Source: Spirochaetota bacterium
Lineage (GTDB): Bacteria > Spirochaetota > UBA4802 > UBA5368
Direction of reading: 5' to 3'
NCBI GenBank assembly: GCA_017998475.1
Contig: JAGODA010000104.1
Span: forward strand, 1-9,590
DNA length: 9,590 bases
The number at the start of each line of letters is the position of its first letter. The stretch's first letter is position 1. Below the pieces are notes generated by a model. The model was not told the DNA's origin. It saw only the letters and a list, made by a program, of their open reading frames with translations, and made no database searches. Below are positions 1 through 6,031 of the stretch, piece after piece. The translations under genes and the position numbers were made by a program.

Positions 1-1074
1 CATGTAACCGTGCATGGTTCCGCGTCGGACGAGGCCCTTCTGGGCGGCGTTCCACAGCGGGTCGTGCGTGCGCGCCTCCTCGAAATCGTCCCGGCCGTAG
101 AGGTATTCGCGAATATCGGTGCGGTGGCGGTCGAGCGTCTTCTTCGCCCAGTCGGGGATACCCTCGAAAGAATCGTAGCGCGGATTGTACAGGCAGTAAT
201 TGTCGGCGAGCTCCCTGCGCACCACGAGCTGTTCCATGAAATCGTCCCGGGAACGCGACCCCGAGCGCGAGATCTCCAGCGCCAGCCGCTGCGCCGAAAG
301 CTGGCCGAAGTGCAGATAGGGCGAGAGGCCGGACTGACCGTTCGCTGAGGGGTCGTTCCGCGCCCACGAGTAATCGTCGAGCCCCTTCTGGAAAAAGCGC
401 CGCATGGCGCGCTCGGCCGCTCGCGGACCGCTTTCCATCCCGATACGCTCCGCCTCCTCGCCGGAAACCCCCGCCGCCCGGTACACGCGCTCCCAGTTGA
501 CGGAAGACGAAGACGACTGTGCCGTATTGAATTTTTTCAACGACGGGACCGGAAGGAGGAATTCGGGAAGAAGCCGGTTCAGTTTTTTCCTGAGGGTGTG
601 CGCTCCGTATTCCTGTTTCCCGGAGGCCGCGCGGCAGGGAACGATGTTGTGGGCGTCGATCTCGTGCACTGGAACGCGGACTTTCGCGGCGAGCGATTCG
701 CGCCAGACCCGCTTGACGCGAAGCGGATCGAAGTCGGTCACCACCAGGCCGGCATTCAGGCGCTCGACGAAGGCCGGTGCGGATCGCGCGGGGTCGCCTG
801 TCTCGATATAGAAAGGGATGCCGCACGCGCGGAGCTCTTCCTCCACCGCGCGAAGTCCCGCGAGCATGAAGGCGTACTGTTCCGGCCGCGCTGCGAGAAA
901 GCGCTCCGCCAGGCAGAAGAGCACCACCAGCGGCGCTCGGTATTCAAGGGCCCTGGAGCGGGCGTAGAGGAGCGCCCAGTTGTCGCGCACGCGCTGGTCC
1001 CTGCTCATCCAGTAGACAACGGGACCGGAGGAGTACGGGACGTCGTTCAGGGCATGAAGGCGTCGCTCGTCCAT
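1..1074 (-). CDS. phr: Class II CPD photolyase (deoxyribodipyrimidine photo-lyase), 3' end outside window
   Basis: This enzyme uses blue light and reduced FAD to split cyclobutane pyrimidine dimers in DNA. The window holds 358 N-terminal residues with no stop; class II enzymes run to about 450-480, so roughly 100 residues lie beyond the left edge. The N-terminal photolyase domain opens with VYWMSRDQR at about 20-28, followed by the PLVVLF strand at 48-53 and DAHNIVPC at 140-147. The FAD-binding region shows LSPYLHFGQ at 250-258, and the class II signature THDPLWNAAQ lies at 336-345, followed by GTMHGYM. The layout resembles the archaeal (Methanosarcina) class II enzyme as I remember it, including alignment at the first residue, which supports the ATG at 1074. 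There is no Shine-Dalgarno sequence before that ATG; a -10-like box lies 7 bp upstream instead. It lies 55 bp downstream of the TetR gene on the same strand but probably has its own promoter. The family call is secure. Confidence 0.95.
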   Translation of the reverse strand, partial: MDERRLHALNDVPYSSGPVVYWMSRDQRVRDNWALLYARSRALEYRAPLVVLFCLAERFLAARPEQYAFMLAGLRAVEEELRACGIPFYIETGDPARSAPAFVERLNAGLVVTDFDPLRVKRVWRESLAAKVRVPVHEIDAHNIVPCRAASGKQEYGAHTLRKKLNRLLPEFLLPVPSLKKFNTAQSSSSSVNWERVYRAAGVSGEEAERIGMESGPRAAERAMRRFFQKGLDDYSWARNDPSANGQSGLSPYLHFGQLSAQRLALEISRSGSRSRDDFMEQLVVRRELADNYCLYNPRYDSFEGIPDWAKKTLDRHRTDIREYLYGRDDFEEARTHDPLWNAAQKGLVRRGTMHGYM

Positions 1075-1081
1075 CGCGCCG

Positions 1082-1110
1082 AGTATAGCACGGGGCGACG
1101 GATATGAAAG
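1082..1110 (-). promoter_or_regulatory. Candidate extended -10 promoter of the photolyase gene
   Basis: Read on the minus strand, TGC-TATACT (1090-1082) is an extended -10 box matching TATAAT at 5 of 6 positions. A weak -35 (CTTTCA, 1110-1105, 3 of 6) lies 17 bp upstream. The last base of the -10 is 8 positions before the A of the start codon, so transcription would begin at about 1075-1074. That predicts a leaderless message, which agrees with the absence of a ribosome binding site. Sequence inference only. Confidence 0.45.
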
Positions 1111-1129
1111 GAATATTTGTCCGTGATGT

Positions 1130-1798
1130 TCAGCCGCGCGGGCGCTTTCCGCCCCGGCCGCGGTTCTGTCCCTCGGGAGGGGCGAGCATGCGCCAGATAC
1201 GGTCGAAGTAGCCGGGGATGGTGTCAACGAGCTTCCAGCGCATTCCGTGGTAGTACCACGTGTAGATGGCGCGGTAGCAGATCATGTAGTAGACGTCGAA
1301 GATCTCGCGCACCTCAAGCGAGAGGTCGATGTCCCTGCGTTTGCGCGCCGCGGTCACGATGTCCACCAGTACGCGCCGCTCGTCCGCGCGGATGAAGGAC
1401 TCCTCGCGCATCCAGGTGCGCATGGGCACGGTGATGAACGAGGTGATGGCCACTCCCGGGTTGCGGTCGTAGAAGTCCATGGTAACCCAGAGTATCTTTC
1501 GGAGGATTTCCCTGGTACTGTCGAGGCCCTGAATGTGCACGCGCACGAGCTCGCGTATCTCGGAAAGCTTCTCGTTGAGGATGGTGAAGAGGAGCTCCTC
1601 CTTCGAACTGAAATAGCGGTAGATCGTGCTGGTGGAGAGTCCGGATTCGCGGGAGATCTCGCGGAGGTTCACCTGGTAGAAGTCGTTTTTCGAGAAGAGA
1701 TCGAGCACCACCGGGTAGAGCCTGTCCTTCAATCGGCCGGGTATCTCGGCCGGGGCGCGCACGCCCCGGTCCCCGTTTTTCTGAGCCATGTCCTTCAT
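1130..1798 (-). CDS. TetR/AcrR-family transcriptional regulator
   Basis: A one-component repressor-type regulator of 222 residues from the ATG at 1798, a usual length for the family. The N-terminal helix-turn-helix spans about 43-70, with the typical GLSTSTIYRYFSSKEELL stretch. The remainder (about 75-205) is the all-helical ligand-binding and dimerisation domain, rich in aromatic residues (for example YYMICYRAIYTWYY) that suit a hydrophobic ligand. The last 15 or so residues are a Gly/Arg-rich tail. A GTG at 1801 and an ATG at 1789 are alternative starts; the 1798 ATG has a GGACGGGA-like stretch about 8 nt upstream. The gene begins 27 bp after the stop of the acyl-CoA ligase on the same strand, so the two are probably co-transcribed. 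TetR proteins next to acyl-CoA ligases often sense acyl-CoA and control fatty-acid genes (PsrA- or FadR-like). That role is inferred here from context, not shown. Confidence 0.92.
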   Translation of the reverse strand: MKDMAQKNGDRGVRAPAEIPGRLKDRLYPVVLDLFSKNDFYQVNLREISRESGLSTSTIYRYFSSKEELLFTILNEKLSEIRELVRVHIQGLDSTREILRKILWVTMDFYDRNPGVAITSFITVPMRTWMREESFIRADERRVLVDIVTAARKRRDIDLSLEVREIFDVYYMICYRAIYTWYYHGMRWKLVDTIPGYFDRIWRMLAPPEGQNRGRGGKRPRG

Positions 1799-1825
1799 CA
1801 CTGTATCCCGTCCGCCGTGCGCCCG

Positions 1826-3661
1826 TCAGGCGCCCCTGTACATCGCATCTATAACATCGCCGTATTTCTTCTCAATAACTTTTCTTTTAATTTTCATGGT
1901 GGGCGTGATCTCTCCGTTCTCCTGCGAAAAAGGAACGGCCATGAGGGTGAACCTCTTGATCTTTTCGACCTGCCCCAGATCGCGCGTGCGCTCCTCAATC
2001 CTCTGCCGATAAAACTCAATGATTTCGGGCCGGTCGATGAGGTCTCCGGGCCGTTCGAAGGGAATGCCCGCCGAGCGCGCGTAGGGCTCGAGGGCCTCGA
2101 AGGAGGGCACGACGAGCGCAGAGATGTAATTGCGGCCGTCGCCGATAACGGCGATCTGTTCGATGTACAGGTCTTCGCCGACCAGCGTCTCGATCTGCTG
2201 GGGGGCGATGTTCTTTCCTCCGGAGGTGATGATGAGGTCCTTGATGCGCTCGGTGATGCGCACGTAGCCGTCGGAGTCCACGTGCCCGACGTCGCCGGTT
2301 TTGAACCAGCCGTCCCGCGTGAACACGGCGGCCGTGGCCTCGGGTTTGTTATAGTAGCCGCTCATCACCGCCGGACCCTTCACCTGGATCTCGCCCTCGT
2401 CGGAGATGCGCACCTGCATGAGCGGAACGATCCTTCCGCAGGCGCCGTACCTGATTCCGACCTCGGGGCTCGACACCGAAATCGGAAACGCCTCGGTGAG
2501 GCCGTACCCCTGGGCCAGCGTGATCCCGACGCCGTTGAAGAACTCGTTGATTTCGGCGGAAAAGGCCGCTCCGCCCACATTGTACGAAACCGGCCGCCCG
2601 CCGACGACGGCCCTCAGCTTGCGGAGCACGAGCCGGTCCGCGAAAAAATGACGCAGTGCAAGGCCCGCGGGCACCCTCGCCCCCGCGTCGCGGAGCGAAC
2701 GGTGGCGTTTGCCGGTCTCCACGGCCCACATGAAGAGCCGCTTCTTGCGCGGCGAGGCCGCCTGGAGCCGCTCGAAGATGGTGGCGTAGATCTTTTCCCA
2801 CAGGCGCGGGACGCTTGTCATGTACATGGGGCGCGCCTCGGCGAAATACTCGAGAATGAGTTTGGGGTCGGGACAATAGCTGTTTATCATACCGTACTGC
2901 ATGACGCCGTAGCTCCACGCGCGCTCGAACACGTGCGAGAGCGGCAGAAAACAGAGCGAGTGTCCGCCCTTCGAGGGGCGCTGGTAGTAGCGGCCCGTGG
3001 CGTACATCATCGCGAAGAAATTTTTATGCGTCAGCATCACGCCCTTCGGGTCGCCGGTGGTGCCGGAGGTGTAGATGATGGTGGCGAGGTCGTCGTACGA
3101 GGCGGAGGCCAGTCGCGCGTCGAGCTCCGCTCCGTTGGAAAGCTCCCGTCCCGGTTTGACGAGTTCGTCGAAATTCACGGCTCCCCGTTCGCGGTCAACG
3201 GCGACATCTCCATCGAACACCACGATGTGTCTGAGCGGCGAGCCGTTTCCCATGCACGAAAGGGCCTTTTCGTACTGCTCGCGATTGCCGGCGAAGAGCA
3301 CCGAGATGCCCGCGTCGCGAACGATGTACTCGGCCTCGCGCGCGCTGTTCGTTCCATAGACGGGCACCGTCACCCCGCGCACCGAGAGTGTGGCCAGATC
3401 GGCGATGTGCCATTCGGGCCGGTTCCCGGAAAATATGCCGACCGATTCGCCGGGCTTAACGCCCATGTCGACGAGCGCCGCCGACACCGAGCGCATCAGT
3501 CTCCCCAGCTCATTCCATGTGATCGCGCGCCAGGCGCCGTCGCGCTTGTGGCGGAACGCGGTCTCGTCGCCGTACGCCTTCACCCGGTCGTACACCATCG
3601 CGGCGAGATGGCGGTCCCGCTCGAGCATTTCGGTGAACTGTCTTTCGTGATTTTCGCCCAT
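1826..3661 (-). CDS. Long-chain fatty-acid--CoA ligase (AMP-forming, FAA1/FadD15-type)
   Basis: This enzyme activates long-chain fatty acids with ATP, through an acyl-adenylate, to acyl-CoA for degradation or lipid synthesis. The 611-residue protein fits the FAA1 branch (about 600). The phosphate-binding loop YTSGTTGDPKG is at 197-207, QGYGLTEA (motif A5) at 384-391, GWFKTGD at 451-457, and RIKDLIITSGGKNIAP at 472-486. Near the C terminus TPTMKIKRK (586-594) carries the probable catalytic lysine of the swinging C-terminal domain (about K590). The frame is open to 3763, but the start is placed at 3661: it follows a strong GGGGAGG Shine-Dalgarno sequence, and the extra upstream residues do not look like this family. 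There is no signal peptide; it is probably cytosolic or peripheral to the membrane. The TetR gene follows on the same strand. Exact chain-length preference cannot be read from the sequence. Confidence 0.95.
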   Translation of the reverse strand: MGENHERQFTEMLERDRHLAAMVYDRVKAYGDETAFRHKRDGAWRAITWNELGRLMRSVSAALVDMGVKPGESVGIFSGNRPEWHIADLATLSVRGVTVPVYGTNSAREAEYIVRDAGISVLFAGNREQYEKALSCMGNGSPLRHIVVFDGDVAVDRERGAVNFDELVKPGRELSNGAELDARLASASYDDLATIIYTSGTTGDPKGVMLTHKNFFAMMYATGRYYQRPSKGGHSLCFLPLSHVFERAWSYGVMQYGMINSYCPDPKLILEYFAEARPMYMTSVPRLWEKIYATIFERLQAASPRKKRLFMWAVETGKRHRSLRDAGARVPAGLALRHFFADRLVLRKLRAVVGGRPVSYNVGGAAFSAEINEFFNGVGITLAQGYGLTEAFPISVSSPEVGIRYGACGRIVPLMQVRISDEGEIQVKGPAVMSGYYNKPEATAAVFTRDGWFKTGDVGHVDSDGYVRITERIKDLIITSGGKNIAPQQIETLVGEDLYIEQIAVIGDGRNYISALVVPSFEALEPYARSAGIPFERPGDLIDRPEIIEFYRQRIEERTRDLGQVEKIKRFTLMAVPFSQENGEITPTMKIKRKVIEKKYGDVIDAMYRGA

Positions 3662-3672
3662 GCCTCCCTCCC

Positions 3673-3688
3673 CGGCCGCACACGGCCG
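3673..3688 (-). other. GC-only hairpin just 5' of the acyl-CoA ligase ribosome binding site
   Basis: CGGCCG, four bases (TGTG on the minus strand) and CGGCCG again form a perfect 6-bp all-GC stem with a tetraloop. On the mRNA it ends directly against the GGGGAGGGAGGC stretch that serves as the Shine-Dalgarno region. It lies inside the predicted 5' leader and could affect translation or mRNA stability. CGGCCG is itself palindromic, so DNA-level binding is also possible. Confidence 0.4.
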
Positions 3689-3703
3689 TTCCAGTGTGAG
3701 GTC

Positions 3704-3732
3704 AGCATGCGGCAGGGGAGGGGCTTTGTCAA
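3704..3732 (-). promoter_or_regulatory. Candidate promoter of the acyl-CoA ligase-TetR unit
   Basis: On the minus strand there is a perfect -35 TTGACA (3732-3727), a 17-bp spacer and a weak -10 CATGCT (3709-3704, 3 of 6). Transcription would start at about 3697, giving a leader of about 36 nt. A second TTGACG lies slightly upstream at about 3762-3757 without a good -10. The poor -10 keeps confidence low. Confidence 0.35.
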
Positions 3733-3762
3733 ATAGAAAACATAGTTTCGATTTTATCGTCA

Positions 3763-3781
3763 ATTTCGAAATATTGTTTCG
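3763..3781. promoter_or_regulatory. Overlapping palindromes upstream of the ligase promoter, candidate TetR operator
   Basis: ATTTCGAAAT (3763-3772) is a perfect 10-bp palindrome. It overlaps CGAAA-n5-TTTCG (3767-3781), an inverted repeat with 5-bp arms. A further TTTCG lies at 3746-3750. The stretch is AT-rich within GC-rich surroundings and ends about 30 bp upstream of the -35 at 3727-3732. TetR regulators usually bind palindromes of about 14-20 bp near their own operon, so this is the best operator candidate visible. It is unproven. Confidence 0.35.
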
Positions 3782-3793
3782 TTATCGCGGGAG

Positions 3794-3825
3794 CCGTTCA
3801 GGACGCGTCGCCGCGCCCTGAACGG
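3794..3825 (-). terminator. Hairpin downstream of nhaA, terminator-like without a clear U-tract
   Basis: CCGTTCAGG (3794-3802) pairs perfectly with CCTGAACGG (3817-3825), a 9-bp stem. Its 14-base loop can form a further small GCG/CGC stem. It begins 17 bp past the nhaA stop codon. No run of T follows on the minus strand (the next bases are CTCCCGCGATAAC), so it may act as a weak terminator or as an RNA 3'-end stabiliser. Confidence 0.45.
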
Positions 3826-3841
3826 TAAAACCGGGGACGCG

Positions 3842-5185
3842 TCAGCCCTTTTCGGGAATGGTCCGAAGCAGGAACCACCCGGCAAGCGCGGCCATGGCCG
3901 AGGCGCCGAGGATTCCGATCTTCGCCATGTCGAGTTCCTCGCTGCCTCCGAAGGCGAGGGCGGCGATGAAGAGCGACATGGTGAAACCGATCCCCGCGAA
4001 ACAGCCCACCGCGAGGAACTGGCGCCACGTGGTCCCCGGGGGCATGGCGGCGACTCCCATTTTTACCGAAAGCCACGAGAAGAAAAGGACGCCGACGGGC
4101 TTTCCGATGAAGAGTCCCGCCGCAACGCCGAGTGCGACGGAGCTTCCGAGCGCGGCCGCCGCGCTGTCGCCGAGCGATACGCCGGCGTTCGCCAGCGCGA
4201 ATACGGGCATGATGAAGAAGGCGACCCATGGATGCAGGGAGTGCTCCAGCCGCTGCATGGGCGACTCCACCTGGTGGCAGGCGGTCTCGATGGCCTGCAC
4301 GGCCGCGCGCTGGGTGTCGTTGCCGATCACCCCGCCGCCGGTGGTATCGGCTGATTCGAACTCTTTTAAGAACGCCCGGCAGCTGTCGGTAAAATCACGG
4401 CCCGTAATCCGCGTCGAAGACGGGATCGTCATTGCCAGCAGGACGCCGGCGATGGTCGCGTGGATTCCGGACTTCAGAAAGGCCACCCACAGTCCCGTGC
4501 CGAGGAGTGCGTAGACGAGCGTTCTTCGAACTCCAAGCCTGTTCGCGCCGATAAGAAGCGCGAGGAAAACCGCGCCGACGGCGAGACTCACAAGCGAAAT
4601 TTCGGAGGTGTAGAAGATCGCGATGACGAGCACGGCCCCCATATCATCCACAATTGCGAGGGCCGTAAGGAACACTTTAAGCGAAAGAGGCGCGCGTTTT
4701 CCCATGAGGGAGAGTATGCCTATCGCGAAGGCGATATCCGTCGCCATGGGGATTCCCCATCCGCGTATCGCGCCGGTGCCCAGGTTGAAGCCCACGTAGA
4801 TGAGCGCCGGCACCAGCATCCCGCCTATGGCGCCCGCGATCGGGAGGGCCGCCTGTCGTGGTGAGGCGAGCTCGCCGGTAAGAATTTCGCGCTTTATCTC
4901 GAGCCCGACCACGAAGAAAAAAACGGCCATGAGTCCGTCGTTGATCCACAGGTACAGCGGCTTGGAGAGCGCGACCGCACCGGGTCCGACCGTAAGGGGC
5001 GTCTGCCACAGGGCCATATAGTGGCCGGCGAGCGGTGAGTTGGCCAGGACCAGGGCGATGACGGTGCATACGAGCAGGAGGATGCCTCCGGACGCCTCGG
5101 CCTCGAAGAATTCCTGGAACGGCAGGATGAGACGATCGACCGGAGCCTTCCCGGAAGGCGCGGTCTTTTTTCCGTGTTGCTTCAT
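3842..5185 (-). CDS. nhaA: Na+/H+ antiporter NhaA
   Basis: An inner-membrane electrogenic antiporter that exports Na+ or Li+ in exchange for protons, serving sodium tolerance and pH homeostasis. Its 447 residues exceed the 388 of the E. coli protein, mainly through a hydrophilic insert at about 255-315 between transmembrane segments; many other bacterial NhaA proteins have similar lengths. Key residues are in place: D150 in ATDIAFAIG (equivalent to E. coli D133), the ion-binding pair D180-D181 in ALAIVDDMGAV (D163/D164), K362 in GKPVG (K300), and GIGFTMSLFIA at 398-408. About twelve hydrophobic segments can be followed, with WINDGLMAVFFFVVGLEIKRE at 80-100 typical of the family. The start at 5185 has GAGGT 7 nt upstream. 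The preceding gene on the strand, the AhpD-like selenoprotein, ends 130 bp upstream; that gap holds a promoter candidate and inverted repeats. Confidence 0.97.
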   Translation of the reverse strand: MKQHGKKTAPSGKAPVDRLILPFQEFFEAEASGGILLLVCTVIALVLANSPLAGHYMALWQTPLTVGPGAVALSKPLYLWINDGLMAVFFFVVGLEIKREILTGELASPRQAALPIAGAIGGMLVPALIYVGFNLGTGAIRGWGIPMATDIAFAIGILSLMGKRAPLSLKVFLTALAIVDDMGAVLVIAIFYTSEISLVSLAVGAVFLALLIGANRLGVRRTLVYALLGTGLWVAFLKSGIHATIAGVLLAMTIPSSTRITGRDFTDSCRAFLKEFESADTTGGGVIGNDTQRAAVQAIETACHQVESPMQRLEHSLHPWVAFFIMPVFALANAGVSLGDSAAAALGSSVALGVAAGLFIGKPVGVLFFSWLSVKMGVAAMPPGTTWRQFLAVGCFAGIGFTMSLFIAALAFGGSEELDMAKIGILGASAMAALAGWFLLRTIPEKG

Positions 5186-5214
5186 CGGGAATACCTCATA
5201 CAGGGGATTTCAAA

Positions 5215-5248
5215 GTGCGTATCGCACGGCCGTTACGGTCGGCGATAC
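5215..5248 (-). promoter_or_regulatory. Structured nhaA leader with two mutually exclusive hairpins
   Basis: Two inverted repeats share bases. GTGCG-TAT-CGCAC (5215-5227) forms a compact 5-bp hairpin. GTATCGC (5219-5225) with GCGATAC (5242-5248) forms a 7-bp stem over 16 bases that are themselves GC-rich. They cannot coexist. They lie between the predicted transcription start (about 5254) and the nhaA start codon, about 30 nt before the ATG. Lithium riboswitches (nhaA-I and nhaA-II motifs) are known before nhaA genes in other bacteria. I cannot confirm a match to their consensus by eye. Confidence 0.35.
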
Positions 5249-5260
5249 AATCGCGGAACA

Positions 5261-5289
5261 ATGCTACAGGGAGGGGTGTTTTCTGACAA
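5261..5289 (-). promoter_or_regulatory. Candidate nhaA promoter
   Basis: On the minus strand, -35 TTGTCA (5289-5284, 5 of 6), a 17-bp spacer and -10 TAGCAT (5266-5261, 4 of 6). The start would be near 5254, leaving a leader of about 69 nt that contains the inverted repeats. It lies between the selenoprotein stop codon and nhaA, so nhaA is probably transcribed separately, although readthrough is possible because no strong terminator lies between. Confidence 0.45.
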
Positions 5290-5315
5290 ACAGTTTTCCG
5301 GGGGCTGTACCGAGG

Positions 5316-5840
5316 TTATGCGTACCCGCCGTCCGGTCGCGTACCGGTCTTCAGCTGACAGGAGACGGGAGAGCCTTCGATATCCTCCCTCCAGGCCTTT
5401 CTCCGGAAAGTATTGTTCCAGTAATTGGCGAACAGCATGGCGGTGACAAGCTTGGATATGCGCGAGCGTTCCTCCGGCGTGTAGCTTCGGCGATATTCCT
5501 CGACGTAGTCGCCCGCCGGCTCGGCCCCGTCGAGGAAGGCGCGGTCCTGAGCGTATCTGAGGGCGAGCCATTCGCGGTACTCGAATTTTTCCCGGTCGAG
5601 CGTGAGGAGGTCTTCGATCCGGTCCTCGCTGAGCCCGAGCCGCCGGCCCGCGGCGGAGTGGATGGTCATTCAGGTGTAACAGTTGTTGGCGAGCGTTACG
5701 GCGAGCAGTATCTTTTCGCGGAAGAGGCCGTCCGTTTTTCGCAGGGTCGAAATAAACGAAGGTCCCCTGAATACGGTGATCAAACGGGAAAGGAAATCCC
5801 CCGGGGATGTAAAACGCCGCATGGTGACGATGGGGTCCAT
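5316..5840 (-). CDS. AhpD-like (carboxymuconolactone decarboxylase family) selenoprotein, CxxU active site, UGA at 5670-5672
   Basis: Read through one in-frame TGA, this is a 174-residue protein from the ATG at 5840, which has GGGAGG 6 nt upstream. No other stop interrupts it. The TGA is codon 57, in the context A-N-N-C54-Y-T-[UGA57]-M-T-I-H61. In AhpD the catalytic signature is E-x11-C-x2-C-x3-H (M. tuberculosis E118, C130, C133, H137). Here E42, C54, UGA57 and H61 have exactly that spacing, so UGA replaces the second, peroxide-attacking or disulfide-forming cysteine. Selenocysteine is the natural reading. The C-terminal half (L-V-T-A-M-L-F-A-N-Y-W-N-N-T-F, 131-145) resembles the closing helix of this family. 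AhpD-like CxxU selenoproteins have been reported from marine metagenomes. The likely role is thiol/selenol peroxidase or disulfide reductase activity in oxidative-stress defence; no ahpC partner is adjacent. An ATG directly after the UGA (5669) would give a false 117-residue gene lacking the active site. The alternative is a pseudogene by nonsense mutation. Confidence 0.85.
5640..5656 (-). promoter_or_regulatory. Candidate bacterial SECIS hairpin downstream of the UGA
   Basis: After the UGA on the minus strand, CCGCCG-CGGGC-CGGCGG forms a perfect 6-bp stem with a 5-nt loop containing GGG. The loop occupies nucleotides 20-24 after the UGA. Bacterial SECIS elements are a short stem-loop inside the coding sequence just after the UGA, with a guanine in the apical loop roughly 16-37 nt away; in E. 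coli fdhF the loop GG lies about 19-20 nt after it. The position and loop fit. Because GC-rich coding DNA makes hairpins easily, this alone is supportive rather than conclusive. Confidence 0.55.
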
Positions 5841-5910
5841 CCGCTGCCTCCCTGTCTGCTCAGGCCTTCCGACCGCTTCCTGTAAGAAGCATGGCCGCGT
5901 TCCGTTGCCT

Positions 5911-5939
5911 ACTATATGGTGGCGGATTCAGCGCGTAAA
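5911..5939 (-). promoter_or_regulatory. Candidate promoter of the AhpD-like selenoprotein gene
   Basis: On the minus strand, -35 TTTACG (5939-5934, 4 of 6), a 17-bp spacer and -10 TATAGT (5916-5911, 5 of 6). The start would be near 5904, giving a leader of about 64 nt to the ATG at 5840. It lies in the 191-bp divergent region shared with the plus-strand gene at 6032. No operator such as an OxyR or PerR box was recognised there. Confidence 0.45.
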
Positions 5940-5993
5940 GTGGTTTTTTCGCACTTCCGTGGGTTCCGGCCGGGTCCGCGGCGGGTAAAGTGC

Positions 5994-6021
5994 TTGCGCT
6001 CGGGCCCGGCGCGGATAGTAT
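5994..6021 (+). promoter_or_regulatory. Weak candidate promoter of the tandem envelope-protein genes
   Basis: TTGCGC (5994-5999, 3 of 6), a 16-bp spacer and TAGTAT (6016-6021, 4 of 6). Transcription from here would start at about 6028. That is almost at the ATG at 6032 and would favour the later ATG at 6071. The match is poor and is given mainly because it bears on the choice of start. Confidence 0.2.
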
Positions 6022-6031
6022 TCGTGCGGTT

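Noticed and set aside
1..1110. Plus-strand open frames opposite the photolyase
   Set aside because: The minus-strand frame encodes an unmistakable class II photolyase across its whole length; the plus-strand frames are fragmentary shadows.
1247..3736. An 829-codon open frame on the plus strand
   Set aside because: It lies antisense to the TetR and acyl-CoA ligase genes, whose protein families are certain. It is rich in His, Arg, Asp and Val and has no recognisable domain. Long antisense open frames are expected opposite GC-rich genes.
5282..5315. Terminator after the AhpD-like gene
   Set aside because: Only a 4-bp ACAG/CTGT stem with an 11-base loop and no proper T-run on the minus strand; too weak to call.
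5316..5669. A 117-residue gene starting at the ATG directly after the UGA
   Set aside because: It lacks a ribosome binding site and removes the conserved E42 and C54. The upstream 56 codons in the same frame fit the AhpD family and have a proper Shine-Dalgarno sequence, so the full-length selenoprotein reading is preferred.
5670..5672. UGA read as tryptophan through an altered genetic code
   Set aside because: TGA terminates the ligase, TetR, nhaA and second envelope-protein genes in this window, and Trp does not fit the CxxC position.
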